Shown piece after piece: positions 23,894-35,611 of a stretch of DNA of 64,000 nt (positions within the stretch are counted from its first letter, which is position 1; each line of letters opens with the position of its first letter). Location of the stretch: the NCBI GenBank assembly GCA_037042185.1, contig JAXQJY010000027.1:2046001-2110000 (forward strand). The letters are read 5' to 3'. Origin of the DNA: Sordariomycetes sp. S80-01Y. Its lineage: Eukaryota; Ascomycota; Sordariomycetes. A program made the translations under genes and the position numbers. Under the pieces are notes generated by a model that did no database searches, was not told where the DNA came from, and saw nothing but the letters and a program-made list of their open reading frames with translations.

Positions 23894-25116
23894 TCACACA
23901 TCATTGTACATTATCATGGGCGGGTGCTCGTCAGCGCAGTGCGCCCATGCCCAGGCAGCGCTCGGATAGTAGTTTGTCAGGACTGACCACTCCTTGTCGT
24001 ACGCCGCGGGCTGGTATAATTCCGGGTCATGCCGCTTGACTTTTTCAATAGCCTCTACCGTGGCCAAGGACAAGAAGTGGTCTCTGTCTTGACCTTTTGG
24101 CAAAGCCCTATACCCGTGTTAGTCTTGCTCTTCTACCTCGAGTTTTCTGACAGCGTCACTCACAGCGCATTTCCAAAAATGCCATGACAAAGACTCGGCT
24201 CCTTGGTCAAAAGCCCGTGCCTCCAAGTAATTTCTTCAGCCTTCACGATTGCCCGGTCGATGTCCGTATGCATTTCGGGGAAATAGGGACGTATGGATCT
24301 CAAGGAGTAGATGAAACCCGGCGCCCCATGACACCACTGTACAAGCCTCGGGGTCTTGCCCTCCTTAAGCTTCCGCTCACTCGAAGGCCAGTTCCCATCA
24401 TGTGCCTGTATGTCCAGCATGTCTTGAACTCGGCGCTTGAGTTTAGGCGCCAAAGAGGGCTTGGTGAGGACGAGCTGCGTAATGATGCCCATCTCGCCAT
24501 GTGCTGCACCAAAATACCGCTTGCCATGCCACTCCCAGTTCCCGCGTCCATCGTCGTCCGTTTCGAGTATCATCTCGGCGAGACGATTGATGGGCGAATC
24601 CACGAAGGAGTCGCAATTTGGCACCCAGTGTTTTATGAGCCGTAGGAGATAGAGGACGCCCGCCCGGCCGTAGACGATCTCTGACGAAAAGGGGTCCCCA
24701 GAATGTGGCGGATATGGTCCAAGTAGCATCGGGATGTTGGACAGGAAGTCCACTAATTCACCATTCTTTGCGCTATGGCAGGCCTTGAGGGCTTGATAGC
24801 AGAGCTTCTCACTTGCCAGTCCACAGTTGCCCTTTGTAAGAACCAACTGGCTACGGTCGCCTTCGAGGTACTTCCCAGCCCAGAAGCGAAGGTTGTGTCC
24901 ATGGACCTTGAGGTGTGGGTGTGTAGTCGAGAGCTGAAGGAACAGATAGGCCAGGCCCGTATACCCACTGAACAAACCCCCGGATTGTCGGACTGTGTAG
25001 GTTTGAAGAGGTGGGGTATTCCTGACTATGTTGTCGAGAGATTCTTGGAGCATCTTCTCGGGAGAAGCACTCAGCGCCTGCGGCGGCAAGTTGTTGGAGA
25101 TGTATCGTTGTTCCAT
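23894..25116 (-). CDS. LanC-like protein (eukaryotic LANCL family)
   Basis: Exons 25116-24164 and 24107-23894 (minus strand) give 388 residues, joined across a 56-bp intron. LanC repeats are visible as GYTGLAYLFL (51-60), GRAGVLYLLRL (150-160), AAHGEMG (204-210), WCHGAPG (261-267) and CHGIFGNALALP across the splice. C262, C310 and H311 match the three zinc ligands of LanC cyclases, so the site looks complete. Bacterial LanC closes lanthionine rings; human LANCL proteins add glutathione to dehydroalanine or dehydrobutyrine residues in damaged phosphoproteins. This protein is likely to do a similar thiol addition in the cytosol, but that is inference. No lanthipeptide precursor or LanB-like dehydratase is nearby. 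It shares a divergent 894-bp promoter with the EI24-type gene. Confidence 0.9.
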
Positions 25117-26010
25117 CGTCGCATGACCTTCGTGCGTTGGCTATCCAACCTGCGCATCAGGTTGACAATTGAAATATTTCGATGAAGAGCAAGAACAAGA
25201 GAACAACGGTATCGCAATGGGGCTTACAGAGGAGAAAGCGAGGCCAAGTTATACCAAAGGGCCCCTCACTTGCTTCGCCGTGATAAGACCCGAAAGAGCA
25301 AGCCACAACGATGATCACCGGACATTGCCTCCGTGGCTCAAATCAGCCAGTGCCGGATTGATTGGCTCGCCGCTGGAGCACAGAAACAAGATTTTCAACG
25401 GCCAGCTGCACGCCTGCGAAAAAAGAATTGCTCTTCACGGAACTGGGCTCCGGGGGAGGGTCAGCGATCCCGGCGCAACGGCCACCCGCTGTGGGCCCCC
25501 AGACGCCGGTGCCGGGTGGGTCACAGATGCAGATGGCCGGAGCGACCTCCTGGATGCTCGAATATTCTGCCAGTAATGCGTGGGGATCGTGGCGAATGCG
25601 ATTGGAGGCGCTGAAGCTCTTGGAATTTGTTGTTTGAGCGTCACACCGCAGCAGAGACTGCGGAATGGAGCTGATTCACAGCCAAACCTGCAGATTCAGA
25701 CGAAACCGGAGGTGATGCTCCCAGAAGGACCCACGCGCCGGAGCACTGGCGCTGCTCTGACGCTGTTGGCAGAGACTAAGAAATAACTTGTAGGAGCCGT
25801 CTTGGGGACGCCCCACTTCACGGCAATGATGACGACACGGGCTTGAGCTGCGAGGCCCCGCGACGACCTCATCGTGAGCTCCCTCACAACGGAACGCGAG
25901 AGCCCAATCTCTGCCTCGACACCGACTCCTACGCCCTGCATCACTCCGACGAGAAGCCGCTACACCGCCATTCTTCTCTCCAACGAAATCACCACTAGTT
26001 CCCGCCCACA
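25117..26010. promoter_or_regulatory. Divergent promoter, LanC-like / EI24-type genes
   Basis: 894 bp between two start codons pointing apart. Short open frames here show no motif. No specific site could be named. Confidence 0.5.
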
Positions 26011-27216
26011 ATGGCTGACTCGACCGCATCCTCGTCCTCTGGCCAGCCCAGCAAGAGGAGTCGCGTCGCCGACTCGGTCAAGCACAACGCGCAGGAAGTC
26101 ATGTAGGAGCGCGTTTCTGATTTATTGGGTACCAGCCGGTCTGACAGTGATACCCTAGCAAGGAGGACTATGGCAAGGCAAAGAGCGTTGCCATTGATGC
26201 AGCCAAGAGCAGGGCGTGGCTCTACCCGATCAAGGTCTGTCGCGGACAGCGTCCATCACGTTAAACGGTCTGACAAAAGCCAGGGCATCTTCTACTTTGT
26301 CTCGCACCGCGCCTTGTGGCAGCCCTTCGTCTCGAAGCTGCCGCAGTACATCGCCCTTTATGGCAGCGTCACGGCGGGCATGTTTACCTTCACCTACCTG
26401 CCCCAGCTGGCAGTCATGGTCTTTGTCAACGGTCCCCTTGCCGTCGTTACGACCGTATTCCTCGTCCTCAACGAGAGCGCGACTATCGTCAACATGATCT
26501 CGCGCAACTACATGCTGCAGGACTCGCTGTTGAACACCTTCGACGGCACTCTCCTGGCGCGCAATAAGACCGGCATCGTCCAGCAGGGCCGTGAGGTCAA
26601 GTCAGGCAGTGACCCCATCGCTAGGCTGGGCAAGGTCCTGCGCAGTCCTTTTGACAAGTTCAGCCCCAAGGCCATAGTGCGCTACTTCCTGTACCTCCCG
26701 CTCAACTTCATCCCCGTTGCCGGCACTGTCATCTTTATCTTCTTCCAGGCCCGCGGACGCGGCAAGTCTGTCCATGACCGGGTAAGAGGCCGCTTCAAGT
26801 CGCTTTGCCGAGACCCATGCTGACATGCGAAAGTTCTTCCAACTCAAGAAGTGGTCGGCTTCCCAGCGATCTGACTGGCTCGGCCGCCACACAGGGCCTT
26901 ACACAGCGTATGTCAAACTTGGGTTTGCTTGCTGAACCTGTATCACGTGCTGACCGAGACACCACAGCTTTGGTCTCGTTGCTACTCTTCTTGAGATGGT
27001 GCCCGTAGCTTCCATGTTCTTTAACTACACCAACACGGGTATGTCTCGCTGTGATGAAGTGGGATGGGCTCTAGCTAACCCTTGTCAGTCGGCGCTGCGC
27101 TGTGGGCTGCAGACATCGATTCCATGGACTCGAGCATGACAAATGAGAACGCGCCCAGCTTGCAAGAAGGCAAGCATGAAGAGCAGGAGACTGGCGTCAC
27201 CGAGAAGGAGCTGTAA
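26011..27216 (+). CDS. EI24/RRT8-type multi-pass membrane protein
   Basis: Six exons (26011-26102, 26159-26234, 26284-26781, 26834-26907, 26968-27038, 27089-27216) keep phase throughout and give 312 residues. The core starts GIFYFVSHRALWQPF at about residue 57 and runs through hydrophobic segments (FTYLPQLAVMVFVNGPLA, then a Leu/Ser helix, YFLYLPLNFIPVAGTVI and FGLVATLLEMVPVASMFF), the layout of the EI24-like family. Yeast relatives Rrt8, Lds1 and Lds2 are lipid-droplet or outer-spore-wall proteins needed for spore wall assembly, so an endomembrane or lipid-droplet site is likely. The C-terminus is acidic and soluble. The short N-terminal exons have weak conservation, so the start is the least certain part. 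Confidence 0.87.
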
Positions 27217-28995
27217 GTCGTTCTGGCTATGAGGCTCTCGGAGCCCCGACCAGCCATCAGCACATGTATTTGAGCTGGCGTTGTTACGTAAAGGCGAAAT
27301 GTCACGGTGGACGGAGTTTTGGTTTGCACTTTTCCTTGCGTCTGCGGCTGTTTCTGTCGGCCACACACTGTCTGGTATGACTTGTTCAAGAAGAAGGCAC
27401 CTCCGCAATCACTAGAATACAATGGTCCGAGACAAGTCAACCTCGCAAGCATCCTTTCGCCCACGTACTCTTTGAGCTTCTCGCCTGTCTTTGCACCGCA
27501 GCGGCTTGTCTTTAGCTCCTGTCGATGTCGCACTGGAGCAAACAAGCTTTTGAGATACATGCATTGAGCCCCTGGCCTTCGGTCAAGAGGCTCTCAAGCT
27601 GGTGGCATTTAACTGGTCTTCCGCCACCTTATATTATCTTTCGGCGTGACCCGGAACGGAGCAACTACAGTGGGCGATCGCTATAGCACCTAGACTCACT
27701 GCGAATGCTTGATGCGAAGACACTTGCGCGCACAAACGAAGCTGGGTATCGATGCGCTGTGTTCCCTCTCCTGAACTGTGATACGTGCAGTGTTCGACAT
27801 GCAAGGTACCAGGGCGGAGTGATCGACGAGTCTGGGGCAATTGTCGCCGCTCCCAAAGATACTAATCCAATGCTCTGACTAGGGGAGATGAAGCCGGCTT
27901 TCGATCGCCCTCTTACGCTGCATCTCCTATGGCAGTAGCTCACATCCCAGGCGCCCTCCCCTCAGAAGCATCTCGGCCAGAGTTGTAAGATTCTCGAGGC
28001 TTTTGCGGAGTCGGGGTGCCACCGTTACCGACAGCAGCACATTGTGTGTGCCGATCAAAGACAGTCTTTCGAGCCCAGCCCACCGCGGCAGTCAAATGAC
28101 TTTAGTCCCTCTCACTATACTGATGGCGAGGGTGAATCCCACTTGATATAACTATTCGCAGCGTGAAGGAATGTCGATGTTGCGATACGTCAGGTTTTTG
28201 GTAGCTCTCCTAAGAGGTGCAGGAAGTATCTCAACTCTCGAAGCACAAGCGTCTGTCTTAAATCTCCATATTTTACCTGTTTATTCTACTTTCTGGGACC
28301 CCCCTGGCGATTGAGCAAGCTTCGATAATCAAGGGGCTGTCCTTGAGCATATGTCTGTCTGGCACTCACGTCGAGGTCGTGGATGTGCAACCACTATCCT
28401 GGCCACACCTTGCAATCCGATCAGGCGTCCGAGGCATCTCCTCGGATTTGATGGTACAGAGCTGATATTTCCTTACACCTGAAATCAAGATCCGTCGGGT
28501 TCGCGTGTGCGAGTCTGTCAGGGTCTTGGGCAGGTTACCCCTGAAGGTCCAGTCCCCGACGACCGGTCCAAAGGGCGGGAGACGGTGGATGGCGAGGACT
28601 TCGACTCCGAATCACCTTCTTCTCACCTTCCCACCTCTTTCTGTCCGTTCCTTGATTTCCTGCATGTAGATTCAATAATTGCATGGAAGGGTTTTCTAAG
28701 GTGCTTTCCCCTCATCTCATCTCGCTTCACTGCTCACTCCCAAACGCACCTCTCGCTTCTCTCATCACATCCATTTCTTTCACACCGAACCTCCGTCAAG
28801 ACCCAAGTTTAGGATCTCATAACGTTCTTTTATCCTCATTGTGGGAATTCTACACTCTTTTATCACGCTCCCTAACCAGCACTGTTCTCAGTACAAGGCC
28901 CCTTTCAGAAAGAGGATACCACGCGTGAGGACCTCCTCCAGGAAAAGTTGCAAACAAGATGGGCTGACCTGCTTTTAGTCGCTCACTTACTCGCC
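27217..28995. other. Intergenic, promoter and leader of the mucin-like gene
   Basis: 1.8 kb without a supported gene. The last 300 bp (about 28610-28900) are rich in C and T with few purine runs, like a fungal core promoter and 5' UTR. An upstream in-frame Met at 28948 would lengthen the mucin-like protein by 16 residues. Confidence 0.5.
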
Positions 28996-31900
28996 ATGAG
29001 GGTGAAATCTCTTGGTGTCGGCGTTGTGCCGACATTGGTTCTCATGACTCTGCTCGGTGCTATCGCCGCCCGTGTCATCCATCGTCAGCCTGGCTTTGCC
29101 CTTGAGGTGCCTCACCACGTCGAGCACGTCGGCGCTCGCGATGCTCAGCAGGCTTACTCCTCTGACATCGGGGACGACTATGGGTACCCACCTCCTTACG
29201 GTCCTGTCACTACTGATTCTGCCACGACTGAGACCGTTTGTAAGTTGCAATGAGGTGTTCGAAGAAACCAACCTCGAGCTGACAAGTCGTCAGATCTGCC
29301 TCCCCAGGAGAGCCTTTCTGGTGCAACTACTGATTTGACAGCTGCCGAGACAGGGTCTAAGGCCGAGGCTTCTGATGGTTCGATGACGGCTTCGACAACC
29401 GGCGTATCTGCCTCTGTCCCATCTACCATCACGATTACTGCTACTCCGAATCCTTCTGATACTTCGACTGGTGGAATCGATTCTTCTTCCGTCTCAACTC
29501 GTTCGGATGACACCACGACAATCTCAGGTGAAGTAAATACGATCAAGACTTCGGATGGTACTGGCGAAGGGTCAGTTTCAACCGGAACCACTCCGTCTCA
29601 GCTCTCTTCAACAGAGGCCACCATTTTAACTGTCACTTCTGACGGGACCTTGGTGATTGTTTCAACTGCTTCTGTGCTTCCACCCGAGTCAGAGGTCAAG
29701 GAGAGCACAGCTGTCCCCACCGACGAAGCGACTTCAGCTTCGACAAGCCATGGTGGCTATGATTTCTCATCTACTACGGCATCCGATGGTGCTGACGAGA
29801 CCTCCTCCAACTTTTTATCAAGCCCTTCAAGCTCCTCGTCTGGGAGCACATCTGGGAGCACCACAGAAGAGTCTTTCACAGGCGAGTCGTCTCCAAGCGG
29901 CGCTCCGGCCAGCTTAACGTCAACCACAGGAACCAGTTCAGAGACTGGCACATTGCCGCCCACGACAAATAAGGGAACAGCTGTCCCCGGTTCAACCAGT
30001 TTTGTGAGCATTTCTGATAGCACAACTGTATCGACCCCGGGTGCTCAGAGCTCAGGAATGGGTACCGGCGCCTCTGAGACTGATGTGACGACCCAAACGC
30101 TTTCTATCAGCACGGCAGGTATCACTGGCTCTGGCGCCTCTACATCTCTCGAGACCAGTGGCACAAGAACAAGTATTCCTTTGACATCTTCCGGAAGCAC
30201 CGCTCCATTCAGTTCGTCAACTCTGCAAGGCGATTTGACTCGCAACAGCACAAGCAAAACGGCCACGGACTCAGCACAGACCGAGGAGCCCCTCACATCA
30301 AGAACCTCAGACTCAACTGAAGCCTCTACTAAAGGTGTCTCAGCAACCAGGAGCGAAGAGACAAATTCCACAGCCACTTCTGTCATAGCCACAGACGAGG
30401 AGGAGGAAAGGACGTCGACGGCTAGAACTGAGCCCTGGACTGCAACGGTTCCTCGAATCACCACTGTTACTGAAGAGACACAGACCACGATCGGGCTGAG
30501 CTCTGCCGCACATGATAGCACGCCGACTGTGGTCGTATCGCAACCGAGCAACTCGCCTGGTAATGGGACTGTTGCAGTCACTTCTTTCACGAAATTTGAG
30601 ACTGTTACTTCGGTTAGTGGTCTTAACAACACGATCACGGTTGTCTACCCAGAATCTCCAACCATTTCAACTGTCATTGTCTCGGAGACTTTTGTCGAGA
30701 CCGCCACGGCTTCGCAGATTGTCAACGGTACTGTCACTGTTACTTCGCCCGGTTCCGGCACCTTGTCAACCGTTGTTCTTACCAAAACGAAAGAGTGTAC
30801 TTCTTGTGGCTCTACGCCTGCAGACACGCTCACAGTGACTGAGGAGTGCTCCTCGTGCGAGTCCTCTCAAGCTCTGACGGCTACGGAGACCCCGACTCCC
30901 AGTGGAAGTTTCGACGTTACCGCCAGCGTCGGCATTCCGACTGCCTTGTCTTCTATCTCTGACACGACGACACACACTATTACCGGCAACATTACGCTTC
31001 CTGCGTCTTTCACCTCTGTCTACAACACTACTACGCTCCCTACCGCAGCTTCCAATGCCACAACGCTCGTTGTTACTGAGGCGACCATATCTACAGATGA
31101 TTCTACTCCTTCGAGCAGCTCAGCGCCTCCAGATAGGACTATCGGTCAGAACAAGACCGTCACCCCAGCCAGCACAACTTCGATCGTGTCCGAGTCGTCG
31201 TCAACACCGTACCCAATTAATTTGACCACCACTATCACTGAAGATGAGGGCGGTATGATAGGGACAGTTTTTGTCTCCGTCATCACTGTTTATCCTTCCT
31301 CGGGGAATCAGAGCGCAACCACCGTTTGGGGTTCGACGACCGTCGCCGATACTGTTTCGGGATCCTCGACCCTGGCGACCCCCAGGCCTGGCAATACCAC
31401 TACACTCATTCCGACAGGCACGTTGCCTCCCAGCGTTGCTTCAACAACTGGAATCCACAAAACCGTTACAGTCATTACTATATCTACTATCTCCGCCACA
31501 GCGTCCACAGGTAACATGACCTCGGGTTCTGGCTCGACGGCAGTTCCAGTCTCAGGCAACAGAACATCCTCTACATCTGATGCGGCCGGCACTGTTGCAA
31601 CGAAAACAGCCGTTACGCTTTCGAATGTCACCGGGTCGGCCTCGGCTCCATTTCCAACGTCATCTAATGGAACCTTCGCAATCACGGGGACCGCCAAGAC
31701 TGTTACTACGACCACTATCATCATCTCTACTGCCAGCAGCACTACCAAAGGCTCACCGAGCTCTGGTTTACCAGTCTCATTTCTCAATTCAACTGCGACA
31801 AGGGATTTCCCAACTTTACCAAGTGTGGGCTCAATCACCACGGTTGCTGTCAACGTTACAGCCTTAACCTCCGATGTCCCGAGCAGCCATCTCGTTAACA

Positions 31901-34487
31901 CCGCCAACTCTACGCTCGCTACTGCAAGCAAAAGCGTGGTTGTCCCCTCCTCCGGTACTCCCAACGATTCGACAGTCATTTCCGTGACATCAGGTACCAT
32001 TTCGGGTCCTGGTAGCAGTGGAGCCCCGTCGGCTACTCCCCCTTTCCAAACATCACAAAACAGCACGAGCATTGATACGCCTGTAAATGCCACTTCGATG
32101 GTCACAGGCAGTGCGGCATCATTTTTGACGTCCAGAATCTCTGGTACTTCTGCCCGCCCGACCTCAAAAAGCTCAGGCGAAGGTGGCATCATCTCAACCC
32201 CCATCGTCACGCCAACGACAGACATCTCCTTAACTGAGATCATCACCGCCATCGCTAGCTCCAATGCGACATCCCTGACTCGGAACAGCACTCGCATCAG
32301 CACAGAAACGGTCACCGAGACATCATTTATCCCGAGCACTTCTAGCTCGAGCTTGCCATCAGTGTCCTTGTCTTCCAGTCCCGCCATCAACAAGACCTCC
32401 GGCAGCATTCTTGGGACCAGCACCACGGTTACCCTCAGGTCGTCTGTGGAGTTGCCAACCTCAGTGACTGTCACCACGCTTATTGCTACCGCCACTGATG
32501 CCACTGGAGGCCGAGGGTTCACTGTTTCCTCGCCGACCGATTTATTTACCTCGACGCCCTCGCTCACCACGGAAACAGACGCCATCACACTCAACGGGAC
32601 CACCTACTCAAATACTGGCTCAACTTTCACGACTATTGAAGGTGACCAGTCCGGCGGCACCTCGACCACGCAGACTGGTCTGGCCTCGATCGGATCAGGA
32701 ATCCCTTCTGCTCCGTCTGGTACGGTGGTTACCTTGACGGGGGTTACACCAAGCAATAGCTCTAGCGCTGCTTCAATAACACACTCCGAATCTGCAACCA
32801 CAGCAACGATAGTTGTCACCCAAACCATACCCTCGACTACGTCCACCTCGACACCGGCCGCAGAGACTGAATCAGCCGCGTCTAGCGCGGAATCTACAGT
32901 CAAGTCCGTCAGCTCTGGCACCCCGGTTCGGTTCACAGTCTCAGGGGCGATCACCACTACTGCGACCAATGGTACCAGCATGGTATCTCCAACCGTTGGC
33001 GACGAAGAGCCGCCAGTCATCACCATTACGAAATCTGTCGTCTCTCCGGCGAGCTCGACACTGAGTTCTGTGAGCGAGGTCACAACGATCACAGCCTCTA
33101 ATGGAACCACTTCTGCCTCGAGCTCAGGCGGCGATGAAGGTACTGCCGCCTCTCCTTCCCTCGTAACAATTACAGATACGGCTGGCTCCGTAACCACATC
33201 TACCCAGAGGACCATCTCCGAGGTTACTACAACTACCATTTCTGGTGTTGCCACTTCAACCAGCAGCGATAATGACACCGCTACCTCAGCATCTTTAGTC
33301 ACTATCACCAAATCCGATGGTACAATATTGACCTCGACTAGGAGCACTGTGACTGCTGTCGTGACAACCACGGTACACAACGGCACAAGCTCTATTTCCA
33401 CTGTGACAACTATGAGTGGTGGCCTTTCATCCTCCGAGGAGTCTGGCATAACAAGCATGGAGGGAACCACCTTCACCACAGGATCTGATGCAGCTAGTGT
33501 TGAAGAGTCGGGCACTTCAAGCAATATCATTACTCTCGGCACGTCTATGTCCAGCACTTCAGCTACTGAACCCACATCCCCCAGTGGTGGGACAGTGACT
33601 AGGCAGGAAACAGGAAGCCTGACGCCTGGCACAGGAAGTGGCAGTTCGGCTACCGAATCTCCGACGTCGAGTGAAGAGACGGGCGCCACGGGTTTCAGCC
33701 CAAGTCCGAGCACGACCACTTCCCCTGATGTGGTCTCGTCCTACACCGAAGAAGTGGAGGTCACTACTACCACGACTGGTGGTCCAGATACCGTCTCGAC
33801 CTGCACTTCAGATGAGCACAAGACGGAGGACTACGAAGCCTCATCTTCCTGCACGACAACCACAACTAGCATCTGCGAGACTGCGACTGACGGGTCTGCG
33901 GCCTCCTCGGCGCTCGGCGCAACGGCCACTCGTGAAGATGGGTCTTCGGAGTCCGGGGCTACCGTGACTTCCACCACTGTCACAGTCACTAGGACCAAAA
34001 CGGGTGCCGAGTCGAGCCCGTCGCTCTCGTCCACGCGCGAGGATGGGGAGACGTCGATACTGTCACGCGACAGCACGACGTCTTCCAGTGTCAGTTCAAC
34101 GGCTACTAGTGAGACTACCCCTGATCCAACATCTACCGGCGCGAACGCTAACTTGGGACTGCAGGTGCTTATCAGATCACATCGGGTCTCACAACGCTGA
34201 AGACCGTGATAACTTCGTCCAGATCGTCTGGTGTGTCCGACTTAAGCACCGACAGCGGCACATATTACCCAATCCCGACGGGTGTGAACGTAGCCTCAAC
34301 TCCCCGCCCTGACCCACGCGACGTCTTCGAAGCCGAGGCCAATCATCCATGGGAAAGGGACTCTCCCCAACACCGCCATCACGACGCTGAGGACGGAATC
34401 GATGTAGGGCGGGCAGATACGTCCGGCACGTCTTGGACCGCGCGCGTCCGCAAAATAGGGGAACTTTGGCGTAGCAAGGGGAAGTAG
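28996..34487 (+). CDS. Giant Ser/Thr-rich mucin-like secreted protein
   Basis: Exons 28996-29239, 29294-34108 and 34165-34487 give 1793 residues. The N-terminus has a basic start and a hydrophobic core (VGVVPTLVLMTLLGAIAA), a signal peptide, followed by a short Tyr/Pro/Asp part. From ~residue 80 to ~1690 the chain is mostly Ser and Thr with Val, Gly and Pro and scattered NGT/NST-type N-glycosylation sites, as in heavily O-glycosylated wall or surface proteins. One region has paired cysteines (ECTSCGS, EECSSCES). Degenerate ~45-60 residue units (TITKS ... STxSTVSEVTTTT) recur near 33.0-33.4 kb. The C-terminus, reached through a 56-bp intron, is non-repetitive, His/Asp/Arg-rich, ends ELWRSKGK and has no GPI-like hydrophobic end. 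It should be secreted to the wall or matrix. No catalytic or binding domain is recognised. Confidence 0.82.
32998..33417 (+). repeat. Degenerate internal repeats in the mucin-like gene
   Basis: Three successive coding units share the plan TITKS or TITDT, a Ser/Thr stretch ending STxSTVSE or QRTISE, EVTTTT and NGT or GVA. Unit length is about 45-60 codons. They are clearly diverged, so they mark old internal duplication. Confidence 0.65.
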
Positions 34488-35611
34488 TGCACGGGATACT
34501 CCGCAGAGCAGCACGGACTATGTATGGACGTAGCTTGCGACGGCCTAGTGTCAGTCGATTTTCGGAAGTGGCGGAGATGAAGGCACGGGCGAGCAGCCAT
34601 CGAAGGGGATGACAAGAGGATGTCAATATTTTGCGGTCTGCACAGAGAGCCGAAGGCCCATGTTAAGGTTTAATGAGCTTAACTAATTGACTGAGTCCGC
34701 GTAGCCCTTTGGAGCCCTTCTATTAATATTCACAAGACCTGGGTAGAGGGAAAGGGGTGAAGAGAAGCGGCTGTGATTCGCGCAGTCTGTCACTGCGGTT
34801 CCTGGATCAAGCACTGCCCGGGGCGGGACGTGAAGTTGCGGTCTTGGTAGGAACAGGCAGTTCAAGTAGGTCCCTGAAACACAGTGGAGCGGAGCTGGAG
34901 CTGCCTGGCCGGAGACGGCGGCACCGGCAGCGGACCATAGCGCCCCCTGACAGTTTTGGTTCCAATGATGATTCTGATCGGTGGACGGACAGGGGGTGAC
35001 ACCCAGCGCAACATCCTCTGAACTCGGGACGTAAATAACAACCGCCGCGCTGAGAACTGTCAGTAAGGCACAAAGTAGGAAGCAGAGAGCGCATAGTCTG
35101 GTAAGGAGATCAATACCGATCCTACAGTTAGAATAATACAAGTAAAAAATACGATATCGCCCTGGAAAAGCCCAGCTTACCCGGTCACGAGACCACCGTG
35201 AGCAATACGGAAGGGTCTCGACTAAATTGGCGCGGTCGTGACGAGTGGGAGCCCGGAAGGGAAGGGATGGGCATTGCGTCGCCCCCTCGCGATCGCATCT
35301 ACTTGCAGCCCCACCACAGCTCTGTCCACTGACGCGTACCTGCTATCAATAAATTACGACAGCGGCTCCCCCCTCCTGCTGTCTCGTCTCGCCAGTGTCG
35401 CCACTCTCCCTCAGGCTCAGTCGGCGACAGCTTCCATCCGTCCTCCATTCCATTTTATCCATCCATCATTCCTTTCTGGCCATCAAACGACAACTGTCAT
35501 CAACTGTCGCTTCCCCCATCCACTTGATACTATCCACCTTTTCCTTTTCTTAACAGCTCGGCACTGATCCATCACAAACACCATCCACGACTGGCCACAA
35601 CGCCTAACACC
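34488..35611. other. Intergenic, mucin 3' flank and next gene's promoter
   Basis: About 1.1 kb. A minus-strand open frame at 34683-35141 has a hydrophobic start but no family resemblance and is not called. The 200 bp before 35612 are pyrimidine-rich (repeats of cat/tcc), a typical fungal 5' leader. Confidence 0.5.

Noticed and set aside
31308-33719. Two long minus-strand open frames (431 and 371 codons) opposite the mucin-like gene
   Set aside because: They are a by-product of Ser/Thr codons: antisense TCN and ACN codons read as GA and GT codons and rarely give stops. Composition is Val/Glu/Ser-biased with no domain.
34683-35141. Minus-strand 152-codon frame with a hydrophobic N-terminus
   Set aside because: No family resemblance, sits between a 3' UTR and a promoter; a small secreted protein cannot be excluded but is not supported.
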